A stretch of DNA of 14,567 bases from Hadesarchaea archaeon (GTDB lineage: Archaea > Hadarchaeota > Hadarchaeia > Hadarchaeales > Hadarchaeaceae), in NCBI GenBank assembly GCA_003661465.1, contig QMWE01000013.1, positions 1-14,567 on the forward strand. Reading direction: 5' to 3'. Positions 6,080 to 13,410 of the stretch are shown here, piece by piece (the first letter of the stretch is position 1; each line of letters opens with the position of its first letter). The notes beneath the pieces are model-generated. The model was not told where the DNA came from, ran no database searches, and saw only the letters and a program-made list of their open reading frames with translations. Made by a program: the position numbers and the translations under genes.

Positions 6080-7717
6080 ATGAGTGCACTAGCAGGTAAA
6101 CAAGTGTTGATACTTCCGGAGGGGACGAGAAGGCTGGTTGGTCGGGACGCACAGCGCATGAACATCCTAGCTGCCCGTGTGATAAGCGAGGCCGTCCGCA
6201 CCACACTCGGTCCACGTGGCATGGACAAAATGCTGGTGGACAGCTTGGGCGACGTCGTGATCACAAACGACGGTGTGACCATCCTCAAGGAGATGGAGGT
6301 GGAGCATCCGGCCGCGAAGATGCTGGTCGAGGTCGCAAAGACCCAAGATGACGAAGTCGGTGATGGGACGACCACTGCCGTCGTGATGGCGGGAGAGCTT
6401 CTGCACGAGGCGGAGCGTCTTTTAGACCAAAGCATACATCCCACCGTGATCGCTAGCGGTTACCGACTGGCCGCAGAAAAAGCTCAAGAACTTTTGAAAA
6501 AAATCGCAGAACCAGTAAAAATAGACGACGATGCAGCCCTGAAGAAAATAGCCATCACGGCCATGACCGGAAAGAAAGCAGAGGGTTCGAAGGATATACT
6601 TTCCGACCTCGCCGTCAAGGCTGTAAAGCAGATCGCGGAAAAGACGGATGGTGGTTATGTCGTCGATATCGATCATATAGGAATAGAGAAAAAACCAGGG
6701 GAGAGCACTGATGACTCCATGCTGATACAGGGAGTGATATTGGACAAGGAACGTGTTCACCCCGGGATGCCAAAACGTGTGAAAAATGCAAAGATAGCCC
6801 TGCTGGATTGCGCTCTGGAGATAAAGAAAACCGAAACCGACGCAGAGATCAGAGTTACAAGTCCAGATCAGCTACGCGCCTTTCTAGACGAAGAGGAAAG
6901 CATACTGAAGGGGATGGTAGAGCGCGTGGCCAAGACGGGCGCAAACGTGGTCATCTGCCAGAAAGGAATAGACGACTTGGCTCAGCATTACTTGGCGAAG
7001 GCCGGAATATACGCGGTCAGGCGCGCGAAGAAATCCGACATGGAAAAACTCGCACGTGCTACGGGAGGAAGGATCGTCACCAACTTGGAAGATCTCACCT
7101 CGGATGACCTCGGAGAGGCGGGCTTGGTCGAGGAACACAAGATCGGAGAGGACAAACTGACGTTAGTGAAGGAATGCAAGAATCCAAAGGCAGTAGGGAT
7201 CTTGATCCGTGGTGGTACCGAACACGTGGTCGACGAGGTGGAGCGGGCGATCCATGACGCCATCTCCGTCATCGGAGCCGCCATAGAGGATGGAAAAATC
7301 GTGGTCGGTGGAGGTGCACCTGAAATCGAACTCTCCAAACGGTTGCGAGAATACAGCGAAACTGTGGGAGGTAGAGAGGCCCTGGCGATAAATGCCTTTG
7401 CGAACGCGGTCGAATCCATCCCCAGGACGTTGGCTGAAAACGCTGGTCTGGACAGCATAGACATACTCGTGGATCTCAGAGCTAAGCACGAAAAACAAGA
7501 CGGAAAATACTTTGGAATCAACGTCTTCACCGGAAAGATCTCGGACATGATGAAAGAAGGTGTCGTTGAACCCCTTAGGGTAAAATCCCAGGCCATTAAG
7601 TCTGCCAGCGAGGCCGCCATAATGATCCTCCGAATTGACGACGTGATCTCAGCTTCGAAGAAGGAAACACCACCACCAAAAGGACCTTCTGAGGGAGAAG
7701 GACTGGACGAAGAGTAA
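6080..7717 (+). CDS. ths: Thermosome subunit (group II chaperonin)
   Basis: This 545-residue protein is a standard archaeal group II chaperonin, which folds proteins in an ATP-driven double ring in the cytoplasm. Visible signatures are LGPRGMDKM (43-51), TNDGVTIL (62-69) and GDGTTTA (94-100) of the ATP site, RGGTEHVVDEVERAIHDA in the second half, and VVGGGAPEIELS in the C-terminal equatorial part. The length is typical. The C-terminal tail (PPPKGPSEGEGLDEE) is acidic and lacks the Gly/Met-rich repeats found in many thermosomes. ATG at 6080 is supported by a purine-rich binding site and a TATA box. It is probably a single-gene transcript; the next gene has its own TATA-like element. Confidence 0.97.
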   Translation: MSALAGKQVLILPEGTRRLVGRDAQRMNILAARVISEAVRTTLGPRGMDKMLVDSLGDVVITNDGVTILKEMEVEHPAAKMLVEVAKTQDDEVGDGTTTAVVMAGELLHEAERLLDQSIHPTVIASGYRLAAEKAQELLKKIAEPVKIDDDAALKKIAITAMTGKKAEGSKDILSDLAVKAVKQIAEKTDGGYVVDIDHIGIEKKPGESTDDSMLIQGVILDKERVHPGMPKRVKNAKIALLDCALEIKKTETDAEIRVTSPDQLRAFLDEEESILKGMVERVAKTGANVVICQKGIDDLAQHYLAKAGIYAVRRAKKSDMEKLARATGGRIVTNLEDLTSDDLGEAGLVEEHKIGEDKLTLVKECKNPKAVGILIRGGTEHVVDEVERAIHDAISVIGAAIEDGKIVVGGGAPEIELSKRLREYSETVGGREALAINAFANAVESIPRTLAENAGLDSIDILVDLRAKHEKQDGKYFGINVFTGKISDMMKEGVVEPLRVKSQAIKSASEAAIMILRIDDVISASKKETPPPKGPSEGEGLDEE

Positions 7718-7744
7718 GTGACCCTCAAAAGATGAAGCGAAAAA

Positions 7745-7753
7745 ATTAAATTA
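7745..7753 (+). promoter_or_regulatory. TATA box of the arginine decarboxylase gene
   Basis: ATTAAATTA, preceded by the purine-rich GCGAAAAA (a plausible BRE), lies 31-39 nt before ATG 7784. The spacing implies a very short leader. Confidence 0.5.
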
Positions 7754-7783
7754 CCGAGAAACAACTGGGATGAAGGCAGTTAG

Positions 7784-8329
7784 ATGAACCTAGTCCCGAG
7801 ATACATGTTCCTCACACGAGGGGTTGGGCATCACAAGGAACAACTGAGATCTTTCGAGTACGCCTTGGAAGATGCGGGCATAGCAAAGTACAACCTCGTC
7901 TCGGTTTCGAGTATAATTCCTCCACAGTGCAAACTGATCTCGTGGAAGAGAGGCGTAAAATATCTCCGCGATGGCCAGATCCTATTCGGTGTCTTCGCTA
8001 AATGTTCGAGCAACGAGAGGCGGAGACTCATATCCGCGAGCATAGGTTGTGCACTTCCCGCAGACAGGAAAACATACGGGTACATCAGCGAACACCACGC
8101 TTACGGTCAGACCGCAAAGGAGGCCGGAGATTATGCGGAAGACCTGGCAGCCTCCATGCTCGCAAGCGCTTTGGGTTTACCGTTCGATCCAGAGAAAAGC
8201 TGGATAGAGAGGAAACAAGCGTGGAAGATCTCCGGCAAGATCGTGCGAACCACCAACATAACCCAGACTGCTCTCGTTAAAGAAAAACACTGGTCAACGG
8301 TCTTCGCGGGTGCAGTTTTTATTTTGTAA
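7784..8329 (+). CDS. pdaD: Pyruvoyl-dependent arginine decarboxylase
   Basis: This 181-residue protoenzyme matches archaeal PvlArgDC, which decarboxylates arginine to agmatine, the precursor of polyamines and of the agmatidine base of archaeal tRNA-Ile. The self-cleavage element VSVSSIIPP is at 39-47. Cleavage between S42 and S43 would give a beta chain of 42 residues and an alpha chain with an N-terminal pyruvoyl group. The conserved YGYISEHHAYG is at 98-108, with E103 as the probable catalytic glutamate. LTRGVGHHKEQLRSFEYAL at 10-28 is also typical of the family. Nothing appears missing. The gene converges on the AMP phosphorylase gene with a 9-nt gap. Confidence 0.95.
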   Translation: MNLVPRYMFLTRGVGHHKEQLRSFEYALEDAGIAKYNLVSVSSIIPPQCKLISWKRGVKYLRDGQILFGVFAKCSSNERRRLISASIGCALPADRKTYGYISEHHAYGQTAKEAGDYAEDLAASMLASALGLPFDPEKSWIERKQAWKISGKIVRTTNITQTALVKEKHWSTVFAGAVFIL

Positions 8330-8336
8330 AACCGCG
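8305..8336. terminator. Possible T-rich terminator at the convergent gene ends
   Basis: The last codons of the arginine decarboxylase gene contain TTTTTATTTT (8316-8325), an oligo-T tract of the kind that ends archaeal transcription. It is flanked by CGCGG (8305-8309) and CCGCG (8332-8336), which could pair. On the opposite strand only a four-T run is present, so the element would mainly serve the plus strand. Confidence 0.3.
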
Positions 8337-8338
8337 GG

Positions 8339-9877
8339 TCACAGATAATTGACTCGAGGGCTTCCCGTAAACTTCTCGAGCAACATTCCCTCTATCTTCA
8401 CCGGGGGATTTTGTTTTGCTAGGTTTATCGCCTCATCGAGTTTCGTCTCATGCTCGGCGTAAATCTCGAGAAGAGGCTCCCCTTTTTCCACTTTTCGCCC
8501 TTCTTTGAGAAGTATCCTGAGCCCAGCCCCCTTATCCCAAGGAGCACCTGCTGCACGTGCTATGTCGTTCACGCGCTGATTGTAAATTTGGGTGACGTAA
8601 CCGGAAGACGGAGACGGTATCACCTCCTTTTTCTCACCGATCTCTATTTCCTCAGGTCTGACCTCTGGATCTCCCCCCTGAGCCTCTATCATCTCGCGCA
8701 TTTTCTGATACGCTTTTCCCGACCTCAACAGCTCCGCCGCTGTCTGTCTGCCCAGTCCATACGACACCGCTCCCCCGAGCTCGAGCATTATCCCGGCCAA
8801 ACTCGTCGCCTTCTCGACCAAACTACCTGGGCCTCTCCCGAGCAGGGCTTCGAGCGCTTCTCTCGCCTCCAGTGCCGGCCCCACTGCATATCCGACAGGC
8901 TGTCCCCCATAGGTCACAGCAGCTTCTATCTGAACGTTCAGCTTGTGACCCAGCTCTATGAAATCATGTGCCAGACTGCGGGCCTCCTCAATTCGCTCCA
9001 CCTTAGCTCCAGGACCTGCGGGAATATCTATGAGCACGCGATCGGCTCCTACCGCCAGTTTCTTTGACATGACGCTTGCAAGCAGCTGACAAGGCGGATC
9101 CACGCCGAGCATCCGCTCGACCTGAATGATGATATCGTCAGCTGGTGCCAGCCTGACCGCCCCTCCCCATGCCAGTATCGCCCCAACTTTCCTGACTATG
9201 CGACCGATCTCGTCCAGGTCAAACGTCACGTTGGCCAGCACCTCCATCACGTCCGCCGTGCCAGCCCCGCTCGTTATAGCACGACTGCTGGTCTTTGGAA
9301 CCGTCAAGCCAGCGGCCGCGACGATGGGCACCGTAACCAGCGCATACTTGTTACCTGGAACCCCACCTATGCTGTGAACATCCAGAACAGGCTTCGCATC
9401 CAGCTCCAGTCTGTCTCCGGTATCCACCATGTGACGGGTCAACGCCACGATTTCATCGATAGACATCCCCCGTATGTACTCCGCCACCACAAAAGCGGTC
9501 ATCTCCGTGGCTGTAAGATTTTCATCTGCTATATCCTTGACAATCGCGCCGATATCCTCCGGGGAAAGCCTGTGCCCCTCCATCTTGCGCCTGATGGCAG
9601 TTACCGACTGCGGGCGTGGAGCCAGCCTCACCTTCACCGAATCTCCGGGCTTGATGGCAAGGTTCCCCGTGATCTCCACGAAGGTGCCGATCTCGCCTCG
9701 GCGGACCATTCGTCTCGTGGTGTTCGCTATGGCGACTACCGTGCCGTTTTGAGTGGTGAGTTTTACCCGGTCTCCCGGAAAGTGACCAAGTTCCTCAGCA
9801 TCTTCTTCATGAAGCACGACGATATGTCTCCCAGTTTCCATGTCCAGCGGTTTTGCCTTCAGGGTTAGGAATTTCAT
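8339..9877 (-). CDS. deoA: AMP phosphorylase (archaeal thymidine phosphorylase family)
   Basis: This 512-residue protein is the archaeal form of the thymidine phosphorylase family. It converts AMP and phosphate to adenine and ribose-1,5-bisphosphate, which feeds R15P isomerase and form III RuBisCO in archaea that have them. The N-terminal 85 residues form the extra domain that separates the archaeal enzyme from bacterial DeoA. Conserved elements are SIGGVPGNK (169-177), KTSSRAITS (195-203), GTADVMEVLA (206-215), ERMLGVD (254-260; D260 is the likely proton donor) and ASVMSKK (267-273). I chose ATG at 9877 over an in-frame ATG at 9889 because GGTGGTGA precedes it and a TATA-like TTTAAA lies about 30 nt upstream. 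A Gly replaces the usual Pro in TSPAGTAD (TSGAGTAD here). Confidence 0.93.
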   Translation of the reverse strand: MKFLTLKAKPLDMETGRHIVVLHEEDAEELGHFPGDRVKLTTQNGTVVAIANTTRRMVRRGEIGTFVEITGNLAIKPGDSVKVRLAPRPQSVTAIRRKMEGHRLSPEDIGAIVKDIADENLTATEMTAFVVAEYIRGMSIDEIVALTRHMVDTGDRLELDAKPVLDVHSIGGVPGNKYALVTVPIVAAAGLTVPKTSSRAITSGAGTADVMEVLANVTFDLDEIGRIVRKVGAILAWGGAVRLAPADDIIIQVERMLGVDPPCQLLASVMSKKLAVGADRVLIDIPAGPGAKVERIEEARSLAHDFIELGHKLNVQIEAAVTYGGQPVGYAVGPALEAREALEALLGRGPGSLVEKATSLAGIMLELGGAVSYGLGRQTAAELLRSGKAYQKMREMIEAQGGDPEVRPEEIEIGEKKEVIPSPSSGYVTQIYNQRVNDIARAAGAPWDKGAGLRILLKEGRKVEKGEPLLEIYAEHETKLDEAINLAKQNPPVKIEGMLLEKFTGSPRVNYL

Positions 9878-9906
9878 GTCACCACCCATCCATTGGTCTG
9901 AATCGG

Positions 9907-9912
9907 TTTAAA
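9907..9912 (-). promoter_or_regulatory. TATA box of the AMP phosphorylase gene
   Basis: ACTTTAAACC on the minus strand is centred about 33 nt upstream of ATG 9877, with a purine-rich GGAGGG block upstream in the BRE position. The leader would be about 8-10 nt. Confidence 0.45.
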
Positions 9913-9914
9913 GT

Positions 9915-9967
9915 CCCTCCGGTCAGGGGAGGGCGATCACAGATTATTTTTCCGGATGGGGTGATCG
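9915..9967. other. Inverted repeats between the regulator and AMP phosphorylase genes
   Basis: Two inverted repeats fill this gap. CCCTCC (9915-9920) pairs with GGAGGG (9928-9933), directly upstream of the AMP phosphorylase TATA element. CGATCAC (9934-9940) pairs with GTGATCG (9961-9967), just after the end of the regulator gene. Either could be a 3' end structure of the regulator mRNA or a protein binding site for the phosphorylase promoter. Confidence 0.35.
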
Positions 9968-9974
9968 GTTGTCG

Positions 9975-10421
9975 CTAAAGCCGGATCAGACCGGTCTCCT
10001 TCTCCGTCTTGAGCACGATCAGGGTGCGACTGCTGCTGACTCCCGGAATCCTGTCCATTTCGTGTAATATCTCGTTCAGTTTGAGGGTATCATCCGTGAT
10101 TATTTTTATGAAGAGGTCATGCTCCCCTGCGGCCTCGTGGATCTCGAGCACCTCCGGCCGTTTGCTCAGTTGGGCTATGACCTGGCCACATGCCCCTGGG
10201 GAGGTGGAGATGCCTATGAACGCCTTGAGTTTTTTTCCAGATATTTGAGGATCGATGACTGCGACAAATTTTTTTATCACTCCACCCTCTACAAGCCGTC
10301 GAACGCGTTTGTGGACTCCGGAGGAGCTGATGCCGAGACGTTTGGCGAGCTCAGCGTATGGCATCTTCGCGTCCTCCTGCAGAAGGTTCAGAAGCTTACG
10401 ATCGATCGCGTCCAATTCCAT
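9975..10421 (-). CDS. Lrp/AsnC-family transcriptional regulator
   Basis: This 148-residue protein has the two-domain Lrp/AsnC build. An N-terminal winged HTH begins with MELDAIDRKLLNLLQEDAK and carries the recognition segment AELAKRLGISSSGVHKRVRRL, then VIKKFVAVIDP. A C-terminal RAM/ligand domain follows (AFIGISTSPGACGQVIAQL, then VLEIHEAAGEHDLFIKI). Such proteins form dimers or octamers and usually sense amino acids. I chose ATG at 10421 because GGTGGT lies a few nt upstream and the length then fits the family. The frame is open to 10544, but the extra 41 residues would cover the promoter. It is divergent from the his operon, so control of itself and of the his genes is plausible but not shown. 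Confidence 0.92.
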   Translation of the reverse strand: MELDAIDRKLLNLLQEDAKMPYAELAKRLGISSSGVHKRVRRLVEGGVIKKFVAVIDPQISGKKLKAFIGISTSPGACGQVIAQLSKRPEVLEIHEAAGEHDLFIKIITDDTLKLNEILHEMDRIPGVSSSRTLIVLKTEKETGLIRL

Positions 10422-10473
10422 TTTTTCCACCACCAGGCCAGTTTGACCCCTTCCTACCACATCTTTCGTAAAT

Positions 10474-10482
10474 AATTTATAA
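10474..10482 (-). promoter_or_regulatory. TATA box of the Lrp/AsnC regulator gene
   Basis: TTATAAATT on the minus strand lies about 55 nt upstream of ATG 10421, which predicts a leader of about 30 nt containing the GGTGGT ribosome binding site. Confidence 0.5.
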
Positions 10483-10539
10483 GTTTTTCTATTTATAGTG
10501 AATAATTTCCACTTTATAGATAAATTGGTAAAACTTATA
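10478..10539. promoter_or_regulatory. Inverted repeat spanning the divergent lrp/his promoters
   Basis: TATAAGTTTT (10478-10487) and AAAACTTATA (10530-10539) are perfect 10-bp inverted copies, 42 bp apart, each overlapping the TATA element of one divergent gene. The AT-rich middle holds a weaker repeat: CTATTTATAGTG (10489-10500) against CACTTTATAG (10510-10519). This arrangement would suit a dimeric or wrapping Lrp-type protein. Confidence 0.45.
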
Positions 10540-10542
10540 TAC
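10534..10542 (+). promoter_or_regulatory. TATA box of the histidine operon
   Basis: CTTATATAC lies 31-39 nt before the ATG of the first small ORF. The predicted start of transcription falls near the ribosome binding site GGGTGGG (10559-10565), so the leader is short and its exact start uncertain. Confidence 0.5.
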
Positions 10543-10572
10543 AAAAATGGACGATCTAGGGTGGGATATGCT

Positions 10573-10746
10573 ATGCCGAAGAGCGTGGAGATAGAGGTGA
10601 GGGAAAGGAACTACAGGCTCACCTTGAGCGAAGACGGCGGAGTGGAATCCATATCGCTCCCCGACTGTCTTTCCTTCCAGATTACCACCAAGAAGTTCAT
10701 CCTGAGGGGGGCCGGGAAAGACCGACTTTCAGGTGGGGAAAGATGA
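10573..10746 (+). CDS. 57-residue protein of unknown function heading the his operon
   Basis: The ORF begins at ATG 10573, with GGGTGGG 7 nt upstream, and ends in an ATGA overlap with hisC, so it is very probably translated. The protein starts MPKSVEIEVRERNYRLTLSE, is rich in charged residues and predicted beta strands, and ends GAGKDRLSGGER. It has no membrane segment, no cysteine motif and no histidine run, so it is not a histidine-type attenuation leader peptide. I recognise no family. The frame is open further upstream to 10498, but that part covers the promoter and lacks a binding site. Confidence 0.6.
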   Translation: MPKSVEIEVRERNYRLTLSEDGGVESISLPDCLSFQITTKKFILRGAGKDRLSGGER

Positions 10747-11816
10747 TCTCGAAACGTGTAAGGAACCTGCTGCGGTCAAGGGCTACCTATCCGCTTGCCC
10801 GCGAATACGACGTAAAGACACCGGGGACCATAAACCTCGCATCAAACGAGAGTCCATACGGCCCTTCGCCCCGTGTGATCCAGGCGCTCAAACGTGAGGC
10901 AACTAGAGCGGGACTGTATCCAGACCCACGCGCCACCAGACTCAAGAGCGCGATATCCGACTATGTGGGTGTGGGAGCCAAGTGTGTGACGATTGGGAAC
11001 GGCTCAGATGAGCTCATGGAGTTGGCCTGCAGGGCTTTTTTGGATCCCGGGGATCGGGCCCTCATCCCCCTGCCGACATTTGCTATGTACGAACTCGTGT
11101 GCAGGGAAAACGGAGGAATACCCAAGTTTTTCTCCCTTCCGAATTTCGAATGGAAAGCCGGAGAGATCAAACGTCTCCTGAGGGGAGTAAAGCTGGTCTT
11201 TTTGGGTAGGCCCAACAACCCAACGGGAAACGGTATGAACCGGAAGGAAATGCGAGATCTCATGAAAGTTGGAAAGCTTATCATCACGGACGAAGCGTAT
11301 GTCGAGTTCGACGGAGATTCCGTTGCTGACCTAGCTCCAAAGTCCAAGAATTTACTTGTGCTCAGGACCTTCTCGAAAGCTTTCGGGCTTGCCGGTCTGA
11401 GGATCGGCTACGCGATCGGGAACCCAAAAATCATCGAAGTGCTCGAGAGCATCCGCGCGCCCTTCAACGTCAACCGGATGGCCCAAGTCGCCGCAATCGC
11501 TGCCCTAGAGGATATGAGCTACCTGCGCAAAGTCGTCAACGCGATCCGAAAGGAAAGGAAATACCTGCGTCGGGAGCTCTCCAAGCTAGGCCTACGTGTG
11601 CTGCCATCGGATGCAAACTTCTTGATGGTAAATGTGAGGCCTCTAAAGACGGATGCGCCAAAACTGTGCGATTATCTGGCGCGCAGAGGTATCCTGATCC
11701 GTGATCTGTCGAACTTCAGGGGTGCTGGCCCGAATTGGGTCCGAATCACAGTCGGCAAACCCGAACAGAATAAGAAGCTTCTAAATGCGATAAAACAATT
11801 CAAAGGAGGTGCTTGA
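10743..11816 (+). CDS. hisC: Histidinol-phosphate aminotransferase
   Basis: This 357-residue fold-type I PLP aminotransferase converts imidazole-acetol phosphate to histidinol phosphate, using glutamate, in histidine synthesis. Signatures are NLASNESPYGPSP (31-43), GNGSDE (85-90), NNPTG (158-162), DEAYVEF (183-189) and SKAFGLAGLRIGYA (211-224), with K212 as the PLP lysine and R220 as a phosphate/cofactor contact. The length is typical. The start overlaps the preceding ORF as ATGA and has AGGTGGGG upstream. Setting within the his genes makes HisC more likely than a related aromatic aminotransferase. Confidence 0.95.
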   Translation: MISKRVRNLLRSRATYPLAREYDVKTPGTINLASNESPYGPSPRVIQALKREATRAGLYPDPRATRLKSAISDYVGVGAKCVTIGNGSDELMELACRAFLDPGDRALIPLPTFAMYELVCRENGGIPKFFSLPNFEWKAGEIKRLLRGVKLVFLGRPNNPTGNGMNRKEMRDLMKVGKLIITDEAYVEFDGDSVADLAPKSKNLLVLRTFSKAFGLAGLRIGYAIGNPKIIEVLESIRAPFNVNRMAQVAAIAALEDMSYLRKVVNAIRKERKYLRRELSKLGLRVLPSDANFLMVNVRPLKTDAPKLCDYLARRGILIRDLSNFRGAGPNWVRITVGKPEQNKKLLNAIKQFKGGA

Positions 11817-11817
11817 A

Positions 11818-12678
11818 GTGACGATCAGAATTGCTGTACCGAAGGGACACCTGGAAAACACCACGGTACGGTTGCTCCAGGACGCTGGCATCGGAGTGGT
11901 GGGCAGAGATGGCCGTCAGCTATTCGCGAAAACCAACGATCCAGAGATCGAACTCGTGTTCGTCAGGGCGGAAGACATCCCGAACTTCGTCGCCAGGGGG
12001 TCCACAGATCTGGGCATCACCGGCTACGACCTGATGTGCGAGAGCGGCGATGACGTTGCAGAACTGTTGGATCTCAAGTACGGTTACACGCGCATGGTGG
12101 TGGCGGCGAGCGGGAAATCCGGAATCAAATCGATGCGCGACATAAGTCCGGGCGCTAGGGTAGCCACCGAATTTCCAAACATCACCAGACAATATTTTGC
12201 GGAGAAGGGGATCAAGATAGAACTTCTCGACATCACGGGAGCGGCGGAGATATCCCCCCTGATAGGGCTGGCAGATCTTATCGTCGATGTGACCAGCACG
12301 GGTACGACACTTCGCGCGCACGGACTCAACATCGTTGACACCATCCTTGAGAGTACGGCGCGGCTGGTAGCAAACCGGCAGAGCCTACGGCAAAAACGGG
12401 CGAAGATCGACGAAATCGTCATGGCAATCGACAGTGTGGTTCGGGCGAGAGGAAAAAAGCTGGTGATGATGAACGTGCCTGAGGAAAAGCTTGAGGAGGT
12501 CAAACAGATCATGCCCGGGATGTCTGGACCAACCGTATCCCGAGTGGAGGGTGCAGGTCCGATGTTGGCGGTTCAAGCCGTGGTCGACGGAACAGATGTC
12601 TACAAAATCGTCAGACGAGCAAAGCAGGCGGGAGCCAGGGATATCCTCGTGATGCCGATCGAGCGCGTGGTGCCATAA
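11818..12678 (+). CDS. hisG: ATP phosphoribosyltransferase, long form
   Basis: HisG joins ATP and PRPP in the first, feedback-controlled step of histidine synthesis. At 286 residues this is the long form, which carries a C-terminal ACT-like domain for histidine inhibition (about residues 210-286) and needs no HisZ partner. The N-terminus TIRIAVPKGHL and the PRPP loop VDVTSTGTTLRAHGL are clear, as is RGSTDLGITGYD. I chose GTG at 11818 because AGGAGGTG (11804-11811) ends 6 nt before it; an in-frame GTG at 11809 lies inside that site. The hisC stop is 1 nt upstream. Confidence 0.95.
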   Translation: MTIRIAVPKGHLENTTVRLLQDAGIGVVGRDGRQLFAKTNDPEIELVFVRAEDIPNFVARGSTDLGITGYDLMCESGDDVAELLDLKYGYTRMVVAASGKSGIKSMRDISPGARVATEFPNITRQYFAEKGIKIELLDITGAAEISPLIGLADLIVDVTSTGTTLRAHGLNIVDTILESTARLVANRQSLRQKRAKIDEIVMAIDSVVRARGKKLVMMNVPEEKLEEVKQIMPGMSGPTVSRVEGAGPMLAVQAVVDGTDVYKIVRRAKQAGARDILVMPIERVVP

Positions 12679-12690
12679 GCGAACCAGAAG

Positions 12691-13410
12691 GTGTGGAAGT
12701 TGCTCGTGATACCGAGCGTTGATATCAGGCGCGGTCGGTGCGTACAACTGAGAGGGGGGAGGCCGGATACCGAGCGTGTGTACGGCGATCCAGTGGAGAT
12801 TGCCAGGCGATGGGTGGCCGAGGGCGCCGATTATCTGCATGTGGTAGATCTAGACGCCGCGATGGGCGAGGGCGACAACCTTCAGAAAACCATGGAGATC
12901 ATCTCAGGTACTGAAGCAAACGTGGAGGTAGGCGGAGGGATACGAACGCTCGCCAGGGCCAATGAGCTCCTCAGCGCCGGGGCGAAAAAGGTGATCTTGG
13001 GAACGGCTGCGGTGAGCAACCCCGAACTCGTCAGGAAGCTCGTCGACGCGGTTGGTGGCGAGAAGGTCATGGTAGCGCTCGACTCACGTTCCGGTAAGGT
13101 GACCATTGAAGGGTGGAAAACCCAAACCGAAAGAACCGCGGTGGAGCTGGCCGGGAAGTTCGAGCGGATGGGGGTCGGATCGATACTGTACACGTGTATC
13201 GACCAGGAAGGGCGCATGCGCGGGGTGGCCGTGACGGAGATAAAAAACCTAACCAGCTCGGTCGATATACCCGTTTTTGCTTCGGGCGGAGTCGGAACAC
13301 TGGATGACATCCGAATCGTGAAGGAGGCTGGAGCGGCCGGAGTGATAGTTGGGATGGCATTATACGAGGGCAGGTTCACATTGAAACAGGCGATTGAGGT
13401 GGCAGAATGA
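12691..13410 (+). CDS. hisA: Phosphoribosyl-formimino-AICAR-phosphate (ProFAR) isomerase
   Basis: This 239-residue (beta/alpha)8 barrel opens the ribose ring of ProFAR in the fourth step of histidine synthesis. The first catalytic aspartate is in VIPSVDIRRG and the second in VALDSRSGKVTIEGW. The two phosphate loops are VEVGGGIRT and FASGGVGTLDD with GVIVGMALYEG. VVDLDAA is also typical. The start is uncertain: GTG at 12691 has only a weak binding site, while TTG at 12700 has AGGTG about 5 nt upstream and would shorten the protein by three residues. The usual Y-T-D-x-x-x-D-G loop reads YTCIDQEG here. The end overlaps hisB as ATGA. HisF is the nearest alternative, but the overall length and W-containing loop favour HisA. 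Confidence 0.93.
   Translation: MWKLLVIPSVDIRRGRCVQLRGGRPDTERVYGDPVEIARRWVAEGADYLHVVDLDAAMGEGDNLQKTMEIISGTEANVEVGGGIRTLARANELLSAGAKKVILGTAAVSNPELVRKLVDAVGGEKVMVALDSRSGKVTIEGWKTQTERTAVELAGKFERMGVGSILYTCIDQEGRMRGVAVTEIKNLTSSVDIPVFASGGVGTLDDIRIVKEAGAAGVIVGMALYEGRFTLKQAIEVAE

Noticed and set aside
6988..7764. Minus-strand ORF of 258 codons opposite the thermosome
   Set aside because: It is Ser/Pro-rich and antisense to a clearly conserved gene, typical of a shadow frame.
8450..9067. Plus-strand ORF of 205 codons opposite AMP phosphorylase
   Set aside because: It is a shadow of a conserved gene, with a composition unlike a real protein and no start signal.
9975..10544. Longer 189-residue version of the Lrp/AsnC regulator
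   Set aside because: The extra 41 residues would be read from the TATA-rich promoter; ATG 10421 has GGTGGT and gives the family length.
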